A stretch of 64,000 bases of DNA. Origin: Chiayiivirga sp. Its GTDB lineage: Bacteria > Pseudomonadota > Gammaproteobacteria > Xanthomonadales > Xanthomonadaceae. The notes below the pieces were generated by a model. The model was given only the letters and a program-made list of their open reading frames with translations, had not been told where the DNA came from and made no database searches. Shown piece by piece: positions 1 to 8,405 of the stretch; position 1 is the stretch's first letter, and the number at the start of each line of letters is the position of its first letter. The DNA is taken from positions 310,001-374,000 of the forward strand of contig JALCLA010000001.1 in the NCBI GenBank assembly GCA_022647565.1, in the 5' to 3' direction. The position numbers were made by a program, and so were the translations under genes.

Positions 1-1
1 G

Positions 2-2281
2 GAAACCGACTTCACCAACCAGATGATCGAGATCTTCGGCTATCCCTATGCCGACGACATCGGTCCTGGCGGCACTTATCCCGCCGGCTACAACGGTCCC
101 GACATCTACCACTACATGTACATGGACGTGCCGGCGCTCGCGGGCAGCCAGTTCGACTTCGCCGGCTCCGGCGGGCAGCCGTTCGGTGTCAACCGGCCGG
201 AGGATGTGGGCGAAGCCGATTTCGGCATCGCACGGCTCAACAGCATCCAGGCCAAGTACGCGCCCATGGCCAACGGCATCGGATTCTTCGGCACCACGCC
301 CATCGAATCGAGTGCACCACGCACCGGCGCCAACGGGCAACTCTGCACCGACCAGCCGCTCAGCACCGGTTGCGCGCTTGGCGATGTCCCGACCGACAAG
401 GAGTTGTCGGTCACCTACACCACGATCCAGTCGCCCGACTTCGGGCTGTGGTTCACCAAGCCCGAGGCCTGGACCGGCCAGCGTCGCGCGCCCGGCAAGC
501 TGCAACAGGTCATGCAGCAGATGCTCGAGGCGCGGGTTGCGCTGAAGCAGGCGCTGCTCGCGTACGACAAGCTGCGCCTCGACATCTTCGCGCAGCAACA
601 GACCCTGCAGGCGACCTTCAACATTGCCGAGTCCAACCTGCTGGTTGCCAACAACCAGCGCAAGGAGCTGCGCAACCTCACCATCACCAGCCAGATCATG
701 ACCAACGGCGCGATCGTCGCGCGCCGCGCCGGCGAGATCATCGACACGGTGCTGGACGACGGCGCGGCCTGCGTGCCGCAGAACATCGTGGTCGGCCTCG
801 CCAACGGCGGCGACATGTTCTCCACGATCAAGTGCGCGCTCGAATCCGCGGGCAGCACCACCCAACTCATCGCCGACTCCATCGCCGACGGCCTCGATAT
901 CGTCGGCAATGCGACCGAGGCGGCGAAGGAAGACGTGGAGCAGCAGGCCGCAATCGATACCAGGATCAACGACTCGCGCCTGGATCTCTACACCATGCAG
1001 GGCGACATCGACCAGATGCTGCGCGAGGAACCCTTGCTGCGGGCCGAGATCTTCGCCCGGGTGGAGGCATTGCGCCAGCTGGTCGGCGACTACCGCGCCA
1101 CCCTGGCCGAGGGCCTGCGCGTGGCCGACCGCCTGCTGGTGTTCCGCAAGGACGGTGCCGAAGACATCCAGCTCTATCGCTTCCGCGACATGGCTTTCCG
1201 CATCTTCCGCAACGATGCGCTGCAGAAGTACCGGGCCGCGTTTGATCTGGCCGCGCGCTATGTCTACCTCGCGGCTTCGGCCTACGACTACGAGACCAAC
1301 CTGCTCGGCTCCGACAGCCAGGCCGGCCAGGCCTTCCTCACCGACATCGTGCGCGAGCGCAACCTCGGCCAGGTGCTCAATGGCGCGCCGATGCCGGGCT
1401 CGCCGGGTCTGGCCGATTCCCTGGCCCAGCTCAAGCTGAACTTCGACGTGCTCAAGGGCCGCATGGGGTTCAACAACCCGCAGAACGAGACCAACCGTTT
1501 CTCGCTGCGACGCGAGCTGTTCCGCATCCCGGAGGGCGCGGCAGGCGACGAAGCCTGGCGCCAGAAGCTGGAAGCCGCGCGCGTGCCGGATCTGTGGCGT
1601 GTCCCCGAGTTCCGTCGTTTCGCGCGACCGTTCGCGCCGGAATCGGCCGGCCCGCAGCCGGGACTGGTGCTCGAGTTCTCCACCAGCGTGACCTTCGGGC
1701 TCAACTTCTTCGGGTGGGATCTGGGGCCGCAGGACAGTTCCTACGACTCGAGCCAGTTCGCCACCCGCATCCGCGGCGTCGGCACCTGGTTCGCCGACTA
1801 CGCCGACCTGCCGCTCGCGGACGATCCGCGCATCTACGTGTTCCCGGTGGGTGCCGACGTGCTGCGTTCGCCTTCGGGCGACAACTTCGAGACGCGCGAG
1901 TGGCAGGTCGTGGACCAGGCGGTTCCGGTGCCGTTCCCGCTCGGTTCGGGCGACCTCGATGACTACGCGTGGAATCCGTCCGAAACCCTGAGCGGTTCGT
2001 TCACCGACATCCGCCGCTATGCGCGCATCCCGGCCTTCCACTTCAGCGAACCGTTCGACGACAACCAGGTGGTTTCCGACAGCCGCCTGGTGGGTCGCTC
2101 GGTCTGGAATCGGCGCTGGATGATCATCATCCCCGGCGGAACCTTCCTGAACGATCCGAACGAAGGCCTCGACACCTTCATCAACGGCAAACGCATCCCC
2201 GGAGGCGGCGCGGCGCGCGATGGCGACGGCGTCGACGACATCCGGATCTTCTTCAAGACCTACGCGTATTCGGGGAACTGA
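2..2281 (+). CDS. large unrecognised protein, 5' end outside the window
   Basis: The frame is open from base 2, so the true start lies upstream; the ATG at 23 has no Shine-Dalgarno and is probably internal. About 759 residues are visible and I do not recognise the family. The N-terminal part is rich in Gly, Asp and Tyr. The middle (roughly visible residues 165-230 and 300-370) is helical and coiled-coil-like, with many Gln, Glu, Leu and Arg. The last 250 residues look beta-rich and end in a hydrophobic segment around WMIIIPGGTF. There are few Cys. The stop is followed after two bases by the ATG of the Calx-beta secreted protein, so the two are probably co-transcribed. A surface or exported role is inferred from that partner only. 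Confidence 0.75.
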   Translation, partial: ETDFTNQMIEIFGYPYADDIGPGGTYPAGYNGPDIYHYMYMDVPALAGSQFDFAGSGGQPFGVNRPEDVGEADFGIARLNSIQAKYAPMANGIGFFGTTPIESSAPRTGANGQLCTDQPLSTGCALGDVPTDKELSVTYTTIQSPDFGLWFTKPEAWTGQRRAPGKLQQVMQQMLEARVALKQALLAYDKLRLDIFAQQQTLQATFNIAESNLLVANNQRKELRNLTITSQIMTNGAIVARRAGEIIDTVLDDGAACVPQNIVVGLANGGDMFSTIKCALESAGSTTQLIADSIADGLDIVGNATEAAKEDVEQQAAIDTRINDSRLDLYTMQGDIDQMLREEPLLRAEIFARVEALRQLVGDYRATLAEGLRVADRLLVFRKDGAEDIQLYRFRDMAFRIFRNDALQKYRAAFDLAARYVYLAASAYDYETNLLGSDSQAGQAFLTDIVRERNLGQVLNGAPMPGSPGLADSLAQLKLNFDVLKGRMGFNNPQNETNRFSLRRELFRIPEGAAGDEAWRQKLEAARVPDLWRVPEFRRFARPFAPESAGPQPGLVLEFSTSVTFGLNFFGWDLGPQDSSYDSSQFATRIRGVGTWFADYADLPLADDPRIYVFPVGADVLRSPSGDNFETREWQVVDQAVPVPFPLGSGDLDDYAWNPSETLSGSFTDIRRYARIPAFHFSEPFDDNQVVSDSRLVGRSVWNRRWMIIIPGGTFLNDPNEGLDTFINGKRIPGGGAARDGDGVDDIRIFFKTYAYSGN

Positions 2282-2283
2282 GC

Positions 2284-4593
2284 ATGAACGCCTTCCTCTC
2301 CCGAGTGTCCCTGCTGCTGCTGCTGGCCGGTGGCAATGCCCAGGCCGCGATCGACGCACCCGACCACATCATCTACGGCAACGTGACGGTGTTCGGTGCG
2401 CCGGCCACGTTCGGCACCGTGATCGACCTGCGCGCGCATCCGGGTGGGCAGTCGCTGGCGCGCTACGAACTGGGCAGCGATGTGTCGCTCGGAGCGCAAT
2501 TCGCACTGCGCATCCCGATGGACACGGTCGACCCGCGTCGTGACGGCTATGCCCGGCCGGGCGATCCGGTGCGGATCTTCGTCGGGCCACAGCTGGCGGC
2601 GGAAACCTCGGTGGGCGCCGATGGCATCGCAGTGCGTCTCGACCTCGACCCGCAGAACATGGGTACCGGCCCGAGTGTGCTGGTGGCGAACGCCTCGGCC
2701 TTCGAAGGCCTGAGCCAGCCGTCCTTGCTGAACTTCCCGATCTCGATGAACACGACCTCGACGGATCCGGTCGAGGTCGAATGGTCGACCACGGACGGCA
2801 GCGCCACGGGCGTCAGCGCCACGGGCGGCATGGCCTGCGGCCCGAATGCCGACTACGTGATCGACGAGGGCACCGAGACGGTGGCCCCGGGCAGCCTCAA
2901 TGCCACCATCTCGGTGACGATCTGCGGCGACGCGCAGGTAGAGCCGGACGAGACCTTCACCGTCAACCTCACCCGCGTCGTCAACGGCGTGCTGGCGCAG
3001 ACCTCGGTCACCGGCACCATCCTCGACGACGACGACATCCCGAGCATCAGCGTCGATGCCGCGCGTGCGCCGGAACCGGCCAGCGGCAGTGCACCGATGC
3101 AGTTCCGCGCCCGGCTCTCGCGCTCGTCCCCGGTGGAAGTGCGCTTCAACTACGCCACCCAGAACCTCGAGGCGATGGCCGGCGCGGACTATGTTCCAAC
3201 CGTCGGCAGTGCGAGCTTCGCGCCCGGCGCGATCGAGGTGTTCGTCACGGTGCCGATCCTGGCCGACGCGGACAGCGAAGCGCCCGAGCGCCTCGGCCTG
3301 CAGCTGAGCAACCCGGTGCAGGCCTCGCTTGCGACCACCAACGTGATCGGCATCATCGACGATCCCAGCTACAAGCCGGTGCTGGAACACGAGGACGAGG
3401 AGCTTGGCGGCCCATCCGCGATTCCAACCCTGGTGCAGCCGAGCGATATCGAGATCTCGCCCGAAGGCACGCACGCCTATGTGGCGAGCGAGTCCGGCGA
3501 CGCGGTGCTGCAGTTCACGCGCAACGCGGCAGGCGACCTCGGTTTCGTGCGCCAGTACACCACCGCCAGCACCGGCTTCGGCAGTGCGCGGCTGGATGCG
3601 GCGCGCGACATCGAACTGAGCGCGGACGGCCGCTTCCTCTACGTTGCGGCGCAGGCCGCCAACGGCGTGAGCGTGCTGGCACGCGACACCAGTACCGGCG
3701 ACCTGAGCTTCGTGCAGGCGGCGTTCGATGCCCAGGTCGATCCACTGGCAGCCGGTGGCACCGTGCGCGGCCTGGTCGGTGCCGGCGCGCTGGCCTTGTC
3801 GCCGGACGGTGCGCATCTCTACGTGACGGGCAGCAGCGGCAACAGCCTGGCGGTGTTCGCGCGCGATGCGGGCAACGGCCAGCTGCGCTTCCTCGAAGCC
3901 GAAGTCGATGCGCAGAACGATGCGAGCGATGCCGGCGGCAGCGTGGCGGCGCTCGACCGACCCGCGGGCGTGGTGGTGTCCGGCGACGGCCGTCAGGTTT
4001 ACGTCGCAGCGCGCTTCGGCAATGCCCTGGTGGTGTTCAACCGCGAATCCGACGGCGGCAGCGCGCAGTTCGGGCGCCTGTCCTACGTGACGTCGCACCG
4101 CGATGGCCAGCTCGGCATCGAAGGCCTCGGCGGCGCCTTTGCCCTGGTGCTGAGTTCCGATGGCAAGCACCTCTACGTGGCGAGCGAATCCGACGACGCG
4201 GTGGTGCTGTTCGATCGTGCCGGCGACGGCAGCCTGACCCGGCGCAGCCAGTGGACGCGCGGGGCCGCGGGCCTGCCCGGCATGGACGGCGCCCAGGCCA
4301 TTGCCCTGTCGCTCGATGGCAGCGAGCTGTACGTCGCCGGCTTCGCGGATCACAGCGTGACCGTGTTCGCGCGCGCGCTGAACGGTGCTGCAGGGCAGGT
4401 TGCAGGTGCGCTCACTCCGCGCCAGACCATCTTCGATGGCGACGGCGAGGTGAACGCCATGGCCGGTCCGGTGGCTTTTGCGCTCAGTCCCGACGAAGCC
4501 CACGTCTACGTGGCGGCGAACGTGGACAACGCGATCGTCCGCTTCGGCCGCCTCGCGGTGACCGGCGAGCTGTTCGGCGACGGTTTCGAATAG
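2284..4593 (+). CDS. secreted Calx-beta / beta-propeller protein with GFE tail
   Basis: 769 residues. The ATG at 2284 is chosen because it opens a signal peptide (MNAFLSRVSLLLLLAGGNAQA); the frame is open further upstream but that overlaps the previous gene. Two Calx-beta domains lie at about residues 133-253 and 253-363, with the usual acidic Asp/Glu turns (ILDDDD, IIDDPS). They are followed at about 377-759 by a beta-propeller of lactonase/YVTN type, with repeats such as LSPDGAHLYVTGSSGNSLAVF. The protein ends GELFGDGFE, a tail shared with the beta-helix protein ending at 9926. Expected to be exported and possibly surface-attached. No catalytic residues are evident. Probably in an operon with the upstream unknown gene. 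Confidence 0.85.
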   Translation: MNAFLSRVSLLLLLAGGNAQAAIDAPDHIIYGNVTVFGAPATFGTVIDLRAHPGGQSLARYELGSDVSLGAQFALRIPMDTVDPRRDGYARPGDPVRIFVGPQLAAETSVGADGIAVRLDLDPQNMGTGPSVLVANASAFEGLSQPSLLNFPISMNTTSTDPVEVEWSTTDGSATGVSATGGMACGPNADYVIDEGTETVAPGSLNATISVTICGDAQVEPDETFTVNLTRVVNGVLAQTSVTGTILDDDDIPSISVDAARAPEPASGSAPMQFRARLSRSSPVEVRFNYATQNLEAMAGADYVPTVGSASFAPGAIEVFVTVPILADADSEAPERLGLQLSNPVQASLATTNVIGIIDDPSYKPVLEHEDEELGGPSAIPTLVQPSDIEISPEGTHAYVASESGDAVLQFTRNAAGDLGFVRQYTTASTGFGSARLDAARDIELSADGRFLYVAAQAANGVSVLARDTSTGDLSFVQAAFDAQVDPLAAGGTVRGLVGAGALALSPDGAHLYVTGSSGNSLAVFARDAGNGQLRFLEAEVDAQNDASDAGGSVAALDRPAGVVVSGDGRQVYVAARFGNALVVFNRESDGGSAQFGRLSYVTSHRDGQLGIEGLGGAFALVLSSDGKHLYVASESDDAVVLFDRAGDGSLTRRSQWTRGAAGLPGMDGAQAIALSLDGSELYVAGFADHSVTVFARALNGAAGQVAGALTPRQTIFDGDGEVNAMAGPVAFALSPDEAHVYVAANVDNAIVRFGRLAVTGELFGDGFE

Positions 4594-4616
4594 GAGCCGC
4601 GCACGCGCGGTCGCGA

Positions 4617-4645
4617 GGGCCTGCTAGCGAAAGCTCAGCAGGCCC
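4617..4645. terminator. stem-loop between convergent genes
   Basis: A perfect 9-bp inverted repeat, GGGCCTGCT at 4617-4625 and AGCAGGCCC at 4637-4645, with an 11-nt loop, lies at the junction of the convergent Calx-beta and phosphatase genes. It includes the stop codon and last codons of the phosphatase. There is no T-run on either side, so it may be a weak terminator or an RNA 3'-end stabiliser. Confidence 0.35.
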
Positions 4646-5319
4646 TTGACGCCTTCGAGATGGCCATGCTCGTTGACGCTGGTCACCTGGATGCGTTCGC
4701 GCGTGATCGCCAGCTTGGTGATTCCGGTGTTGGCGAGGCGCCAATTGAGCCGCATCGCGGTATCGAGCGGCAGATCCATCAACTGCATGCACAGCGCCGC
4801 GATGGTGCCGCCCGAGGTGAACACCAGCGCCGTTTCCTGCGGAGCAAGGCGCTGTACGGTCTGCGCCAAGGCGGCTTCACAGCGGGTGCGGAACGCGGGC
4901 CACGGCTCGCGGTAGTCGGCATCGTGTGCGCCCGAGGTCCAGCGCACGAAGGCCGCTTCGAACACGGCCTGGAAGGCGCGATGCGGATCCGGCGCGGCGG
5001 ACAGCTCGGCCCGCATCGCGCGGCGGTCTCGCCAGTGCGGTGCCTGCGCATCCAGCACGGCCTCGTGGTCGAACTCGTTGAAGCCAGCGTCGACCTGCGG
5101 CGCGGTGGAATGCGACATGCGTTCCATGCAATGCGAGGCGGTATCACGCTGGCGTCGCATCGAACCGCTGAACACGCGCAGGCGGCCGTGATCGGGCAAA
5201 CGGCGCGCCATGGCCTCGCCCAACACGCGCGATTGCTCGATGCCCAAGGGCGAGAGTTCGTCGTAGTTGTCGGCGCCGAACGAGGCCTGGCCGTGGCGAA
5301 TCAGGTAAACGGTGCTCAT
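4624..5319 (-). CDS. histidine phosphatase superfamily protein lacking the second His
   Basis: 231 residues, close to the usual size for the phosphoglycerate-mutase-like branch. The N-terminus YLIRHGQASFG carries the RHG nucleophile motif. The distal motif, normally HGG, reads FTSGGTIAAL, so the second catalytic His is Ser. Enzymes of this subfamily hydrolyse phosphate esters through a phosphohistidine; with Ser at the second site the activity may be altered. It is the last gene of a leftward cluster with an APH-like kinase (gap 11 bp) and an acyl-CoA dehydrogenase, which suggests a related substrate. TAG stop. Confidence 0.8.
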   Translation of the reverse strand: MSTVYLIRHGQASFGADNYDELSPLGIEQSRVLGEAMARRLPDHGRLRVFSGSMRRQRDTASHCMERMSHSTAPQVDAGFNEFDHEAVLDAQAPHWRDRRAMRAELSAAPDPHRAFQAVFEAAFVRWTSGAHDADYREPWPAFRTRCEAALAQTVQRLAPQETALVFTSGGTIAALCMQLMDLPLDTAMRLNWRLANTGITKLAITRERIQVTSVNEHGHLEGVKGLLSFR

Positions 5320-5330
5320 TCAAGCCGTGC

Positions 5331-6401
5331 TCATCGCGAGGCTTGGCTGCGCAGCAGTTTCCGGCAGCGCCAATCGAAGTAGTGCACCAGCAGCCAGAAG
5401 CGCCTGAACGCCGGGTTGCGGGTCTGCTTGTGGTGATAGCGGTAGTAGATCTGCTGGATGATGACGGCGAGACGGAACAGGCCGAACACTTCGTAGAATC
5501 GCCAATCGGCGGGCCGGAGGCCGCTGCGTTGCAGGTAGTACTCGACCACCTCGCGTCTGGTCAGCATGCCGGGCAGGTGCGTGGGCTGGCGGCGCGTGCT
5601 GCGCATCAGGAAGCCGTCGTCCGCCTGCACCCAGTAGGCCAGCGCGCTGCCCAGATCCATCAGCGGATCGCCCAGCGTGGCCATCTCCCAGTCAAGCACG
5701 CCGATCACGCGGGTCGGATCGTCCGGTGCCAGGATCACGTTGTCGAAGCGCCAGTCGTTGTGGATCACGCAGGTGGCGCTGTCGTCGGGCGTGTTGGCGC
5801 GCAGCCAGTCGCGCACCCGCGCGAAACTCGGCACGTTCCAGGTCCTGGCCTTGAGATAGCGCTCGCTCCAGCCTTCGACCTGGCGTCGGCAGTAACCCGC
5901 GCCACGGCCCAGCGTCTCCATCCCGGCAGCGCGGTAATCGACCTGGTGCAGTTCGATCAGCTTGTCGATCACGTTGAGGCAGAGCTGGCGCGTCTGCGCG
6001 GCATCGAGGTTCACCCCGCGCGGCAGGTGCGCGCGCGGGATCAGGCCGTCGATGCGTTCCATCACGTAGAACTCGCTGCCGATGACGCCGGCATCGCGAC
6101 ACAGCGCCACCATGGTGGGTACCGCCGGATAGCGCGGCTTGAGCGCCTGCTGCACCGCGAACTCGCGCGCCATGTCGTGCGCGCCCCTGGCCTTGGTACC
6201 GGCCGGCGGGCGGCGCAGGATCAGGTCGCGATTCGCGTACTTGAGCCGATAGGTCCAGTTCGAGGCACCGCCGGAGAACTGCGTGACCTCCGCGTTGCCA
6301 TCGAGATCGACGCCTTCGGCACGCAGCCAGGCTTCGATCGCGGCGAGGTCGAGCTCTTCGCCACGGCGCACTGCGCCGCCGGCGTCGGTTGCCGCGGTCA
6401 T
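5331..6401 (-). CDS. APH-type phosphotransferase (ACAD10/11 kinase-like)
   Basis: 356 residues of the aminoglycoside phosphotransferase fold. Visible motifs are the catalytic loop VIHNDWRFDN and the metal-binding VLDWEMATLGDP. The start overlaps the stop of the upstream acyl-CoA dehydrogenase by four bases (ATGA, 6398-6401), so the two are translationally coupled. In animals ACAD10/11 fuse this kinase to an acyl-CoA dehydrogenase, and in Pseudomonas the levulinate pathway uses a stand-alone version; both phosphorylate 4-hydroxyacyl-CoA. By analogy this is more likely a hydroxyacyl-CoA kinase than an antibiotic-resistance enzyme. The substrate is inferred, not shown. Confidence 0.85.
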   Translation of the reverse strand: MTAATDAGGAVRRGEELDLAAIEAWLRAEGVDLDGNAEVTQFSGGASNWTYRLKYANRDLILRRPPAGTKARGAHDMAREFAVQQALKPRYPAVPTMVALCRDAGVIGSEFYVMERIDGLIPRAHLPRGVNLDAAQTRQLCLNVIDKLIELHQVDYRAAGMETLGRGAGYCRRQVEGWSERYLKARTWNVPSFARVRDWLRANTPDDSATCVIHNDWRFDNVILAPDDPTRVIGVLDWEMATLGDPLMDLGSALAYWVQADDGFLMRSTRRQPTHLPGMLTRREVVEYYLQRSGLRPADWRFYEVFGLFRLAVIIQQIYYRYHHKQTRNPAFRRFWLLVHYFDWRCRKLLRSQASR

Positions 6402-7633
6402 TGCGAGCTCACGCGGCGCTTGCCCAGTTCGATCCGCGCGATCAGTCCCTTGTGCACTTCGTCCGGGCCATCCGCGAGGCGCAGGCTGCGCGCCTGCGCG
6501 AAGAACTGCGGCAGCGGCGTTTCACGCGAGACGCCGGCGCCGCCGTGGATCTGGATCGCGAAATCGACTACCTGCTGCAACACGTTCGGTGCCACCACCT
6601 TGATTGCGGAGATCTCGGTCATTGCCGCGTGCGCGCCACCCTGGTCGATCTTCCAGGCGGCGTACAGCGCCAACAGGCGCGCCTGATCGATCGCGATGCG
6701 AGCCTCGGCCACGCGTTCGCGGTTGCCGCCCAGATCGATCAGCGGCTTGCCGAACGCGGTGCGCGTCGAGCCGCGCGCGATGGCGAGATCGAGCGCGGCT
6801 TCGGCCGCGCCGATGCAACGCATGCAGTGGTGGATGCGGCCCGGACCGAGCCGGCCCTGCGCGATCTCGAAGCCCATGCCCGGGCCCTGGATGACGTTCT
6901 CCGCCGGCACCCGCACCTGCTCGAAATGCACTTCGCCGTGGCCGTGCGGTTCGTCGTAGTCGCCGAACACCGGCAGCATGCGCCGGATCGTCACGCCGGG
7001 CGCGTCCAGCGGCACCAGCACCATCGAATGCTGGTGATGGCGGTCCTTGCTCTCGTCCGGGGTGCGGCCCATGAAGATCGCAATCTTCGCGCGCGGGTCG
7101 CCGATGCCGCTGGACCACCACTTCCTGCCGTCCAGCACCACGCTGTCGCCGTCGATGATGGCCGTGGCTTGCATGTTGGTGGCGTCGCTGGAGGCGACGT
7201 CGGGTTCGGTCATGCAGAACACCGAGCGGATCTCGCCCGCCAGCAGCGGTGCCAGCCATTGCATCTGTTGCGCATCGCTGCCGTATTTCCACAGCACTTC
7301 CATGTTGCCGCTGTCGGGCGCGTTGCAGTTGAACACTTCGGGTGCCATGAAACTGTGTCCGGTGGCCTCCGCGACCGGCGCGTACTCGAGCGTGCTCAGG
7401 CCCGCGCCCAGTTCCGGATCGGGCAGGAACAGGTTCCACAAGCCCTCGGCCCGCGCCTTGGCCTTGAGCTCTTCCATCAGCGGCGGGATTTGCCAGGCGC
7501 GCCAGTCGCCACCGTGGTGCCGGGCGTGGATCCGCGCCCAGTAGTCGCGCTCGACCGGGCGGATGTGCTTGCGGATGAAATGCTTGACGCGCTCGACGGC
7601 GTCGGCGCTGCGCGCGCTGGGTTCGAAGTTCAT
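6398..7633 (-). CDS. acyl-CoA dehydrogenase family protein
   Basis: 411 residues, with the three-domain acyl-CoA dehydrogenase fold. FAD-contact signatures include FCMTEPDVASSDATNM and KWWSSGIGDP in the middle domain and IHGGAGVSRETPLPQFFAQAR near the C-terminus, followed by LADGPDEVHKGLIAR, where the catalytic Glu is expected. This is the long-chain/ACAD11-like subgroup rather than the short-chain enzymes. It would remove hydrogens alpha-beta to the CoA thioester and pass electrons to ETF. First gene of the cluster dehydrogenase-kinase-phosphatase, with a four-base overlap to the kinase. Confidence 0.9.
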   Translation of the reverse strand: MNFEPSARSADAVERVKHFIRKHIRPVERDYWARIHARHHGGDWRAWQIPPLMEELKAKARAEGLWNLFLPDPELGAGLSTLEYAPVAEATGHSFMAPEVFNCNAPDSGNMEVLWKYGSDAQQMQWLAPLLAGEIRSVFCMTEPDVASSDATNMQATAIIDGDSVVLDGRKWWSSGIGDPRAKIAIFMGRTPDESKDRHHQHSMVLVPLDAPGVTIRRMLPVFGDYDEPHGHGEVHFEQVRVPAENVIQGPGMGFEIAQGRLGPGRIHHCMRCIGAAEAALDLAIARGSTRTAFGKPLIDLGGNRERVAEARIAIDQARLLALYAAWKIDQGGAHAAMTEISAIKVVAPNVLQQVVDFAIQIHGGAGVSRETPLPQFFAQARSLRLADGPDEVHKGLIARIELGKRRVSSQ

Positions 7634-7685
7634 GGACGGTCCTTGCAGTCTCGTCGCATGCTAGCAGCGAGCCACTGCGGCGCGA

Positions 7686-8216
7686 TCAGCGTGGGCGCGC
7701 ACGCCACTCGGCGCGGGTCTGGCCCCAGATCTCGCATGGTGCCTGGTCGAATGGCGGCGGCATGCGGCCGGGACCGCGCAGTTGCGAGCCCAGCGCGATG
7801 GCGACGCGTTGCGACGGTGCATTGTTCGGGTCGATGCAGTGGATCACCTCGTCCCAGCCCAGCACATCGAAGGCATAGTCCATCGCCGCGCTCGCACCCT
7901 CGCGCGCATAGCCCCGACCCCAGGCCTCGGGATGCAGTGACCAGCCCACTTCGGTGCCGGGCCAGCCTTCGGGTTGATACGGTCCGAGACGCCCCATCCA
8001 GCGCCCGCTCGCCTTCTCGATCACCGAGAACATGCAATGGCCCTGCAGGGCCCAGGCCCCGGCCATGGTCATCATGCTGCGCCAGGCCATCGCGCGCGGC
8101 TGTACGCCGCCGACGAAACGCGTCGCCACCGGATCGGCCGCGAACTCGGCCCAGCGGTCGAAGTCCTGCAGTTGTGGCGGACGCAGCAAGAGGCGGGCGG
8201 TTTCGAGTTGCGGCAT
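7686..8216 (-). CDS. GNAT family N-acetyltransferase (RimJ/RimL type)
   Basis: 176 residues from the ATG at 8216 (MPQLETARLLLRPPQ), the canonical beginning of the RimJ/RimL-like group; the open frame continues upstream but codes only Arg/Ser-rich sequence. The acetyl-CoA-binding region is recognisable as SLHPEAWGRGYAREGASA, with the R/Q-x-x-G-x-G/A loop, followed by a strand ending HCIDPNNAPSQRVAIALG. The likely activity is acetylation of an N-terminus or a small amine; the substrate is unknown. It lies 52 bp upstream of the acyl-CoA dehydrogenase on the same strand and could share its transcript. Confidence 0.85.
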   Translation of the reverse strand: MPQLETARLLLRPPQLQDFDRWAEFAADPVATRFVGGVQPRAMAWRSMMTMAGAWALQGHCMFSVIEKASGRWMGRLGPYQPEGWPGTEVGWSLHPEAWGRGYAREGASAAMDYAFDVLGWDEVIHCIDPNNAPSQRVAIALGSQLRGPGRMPPPFDQAPCEIWGQTRAEWRARPR

Positions 8217-8405
8217 CTCAGGCTCCACGACGGTGGGCGAGGATGGTGAAGCAAGCCGGCGCCGGCGACCAGTGCGCGCGGAACGTGTCAGCGAGCCGCG
8301 ACGGGCTGCGGCCATCCGTCACCGAGCCGACGGGTACGGCAGGAGCACGTTGACGGCATCGAGCGTCACCTCGCGTATTGGAGTAGGCAACGTTGCGGAG
8401 TGCCT

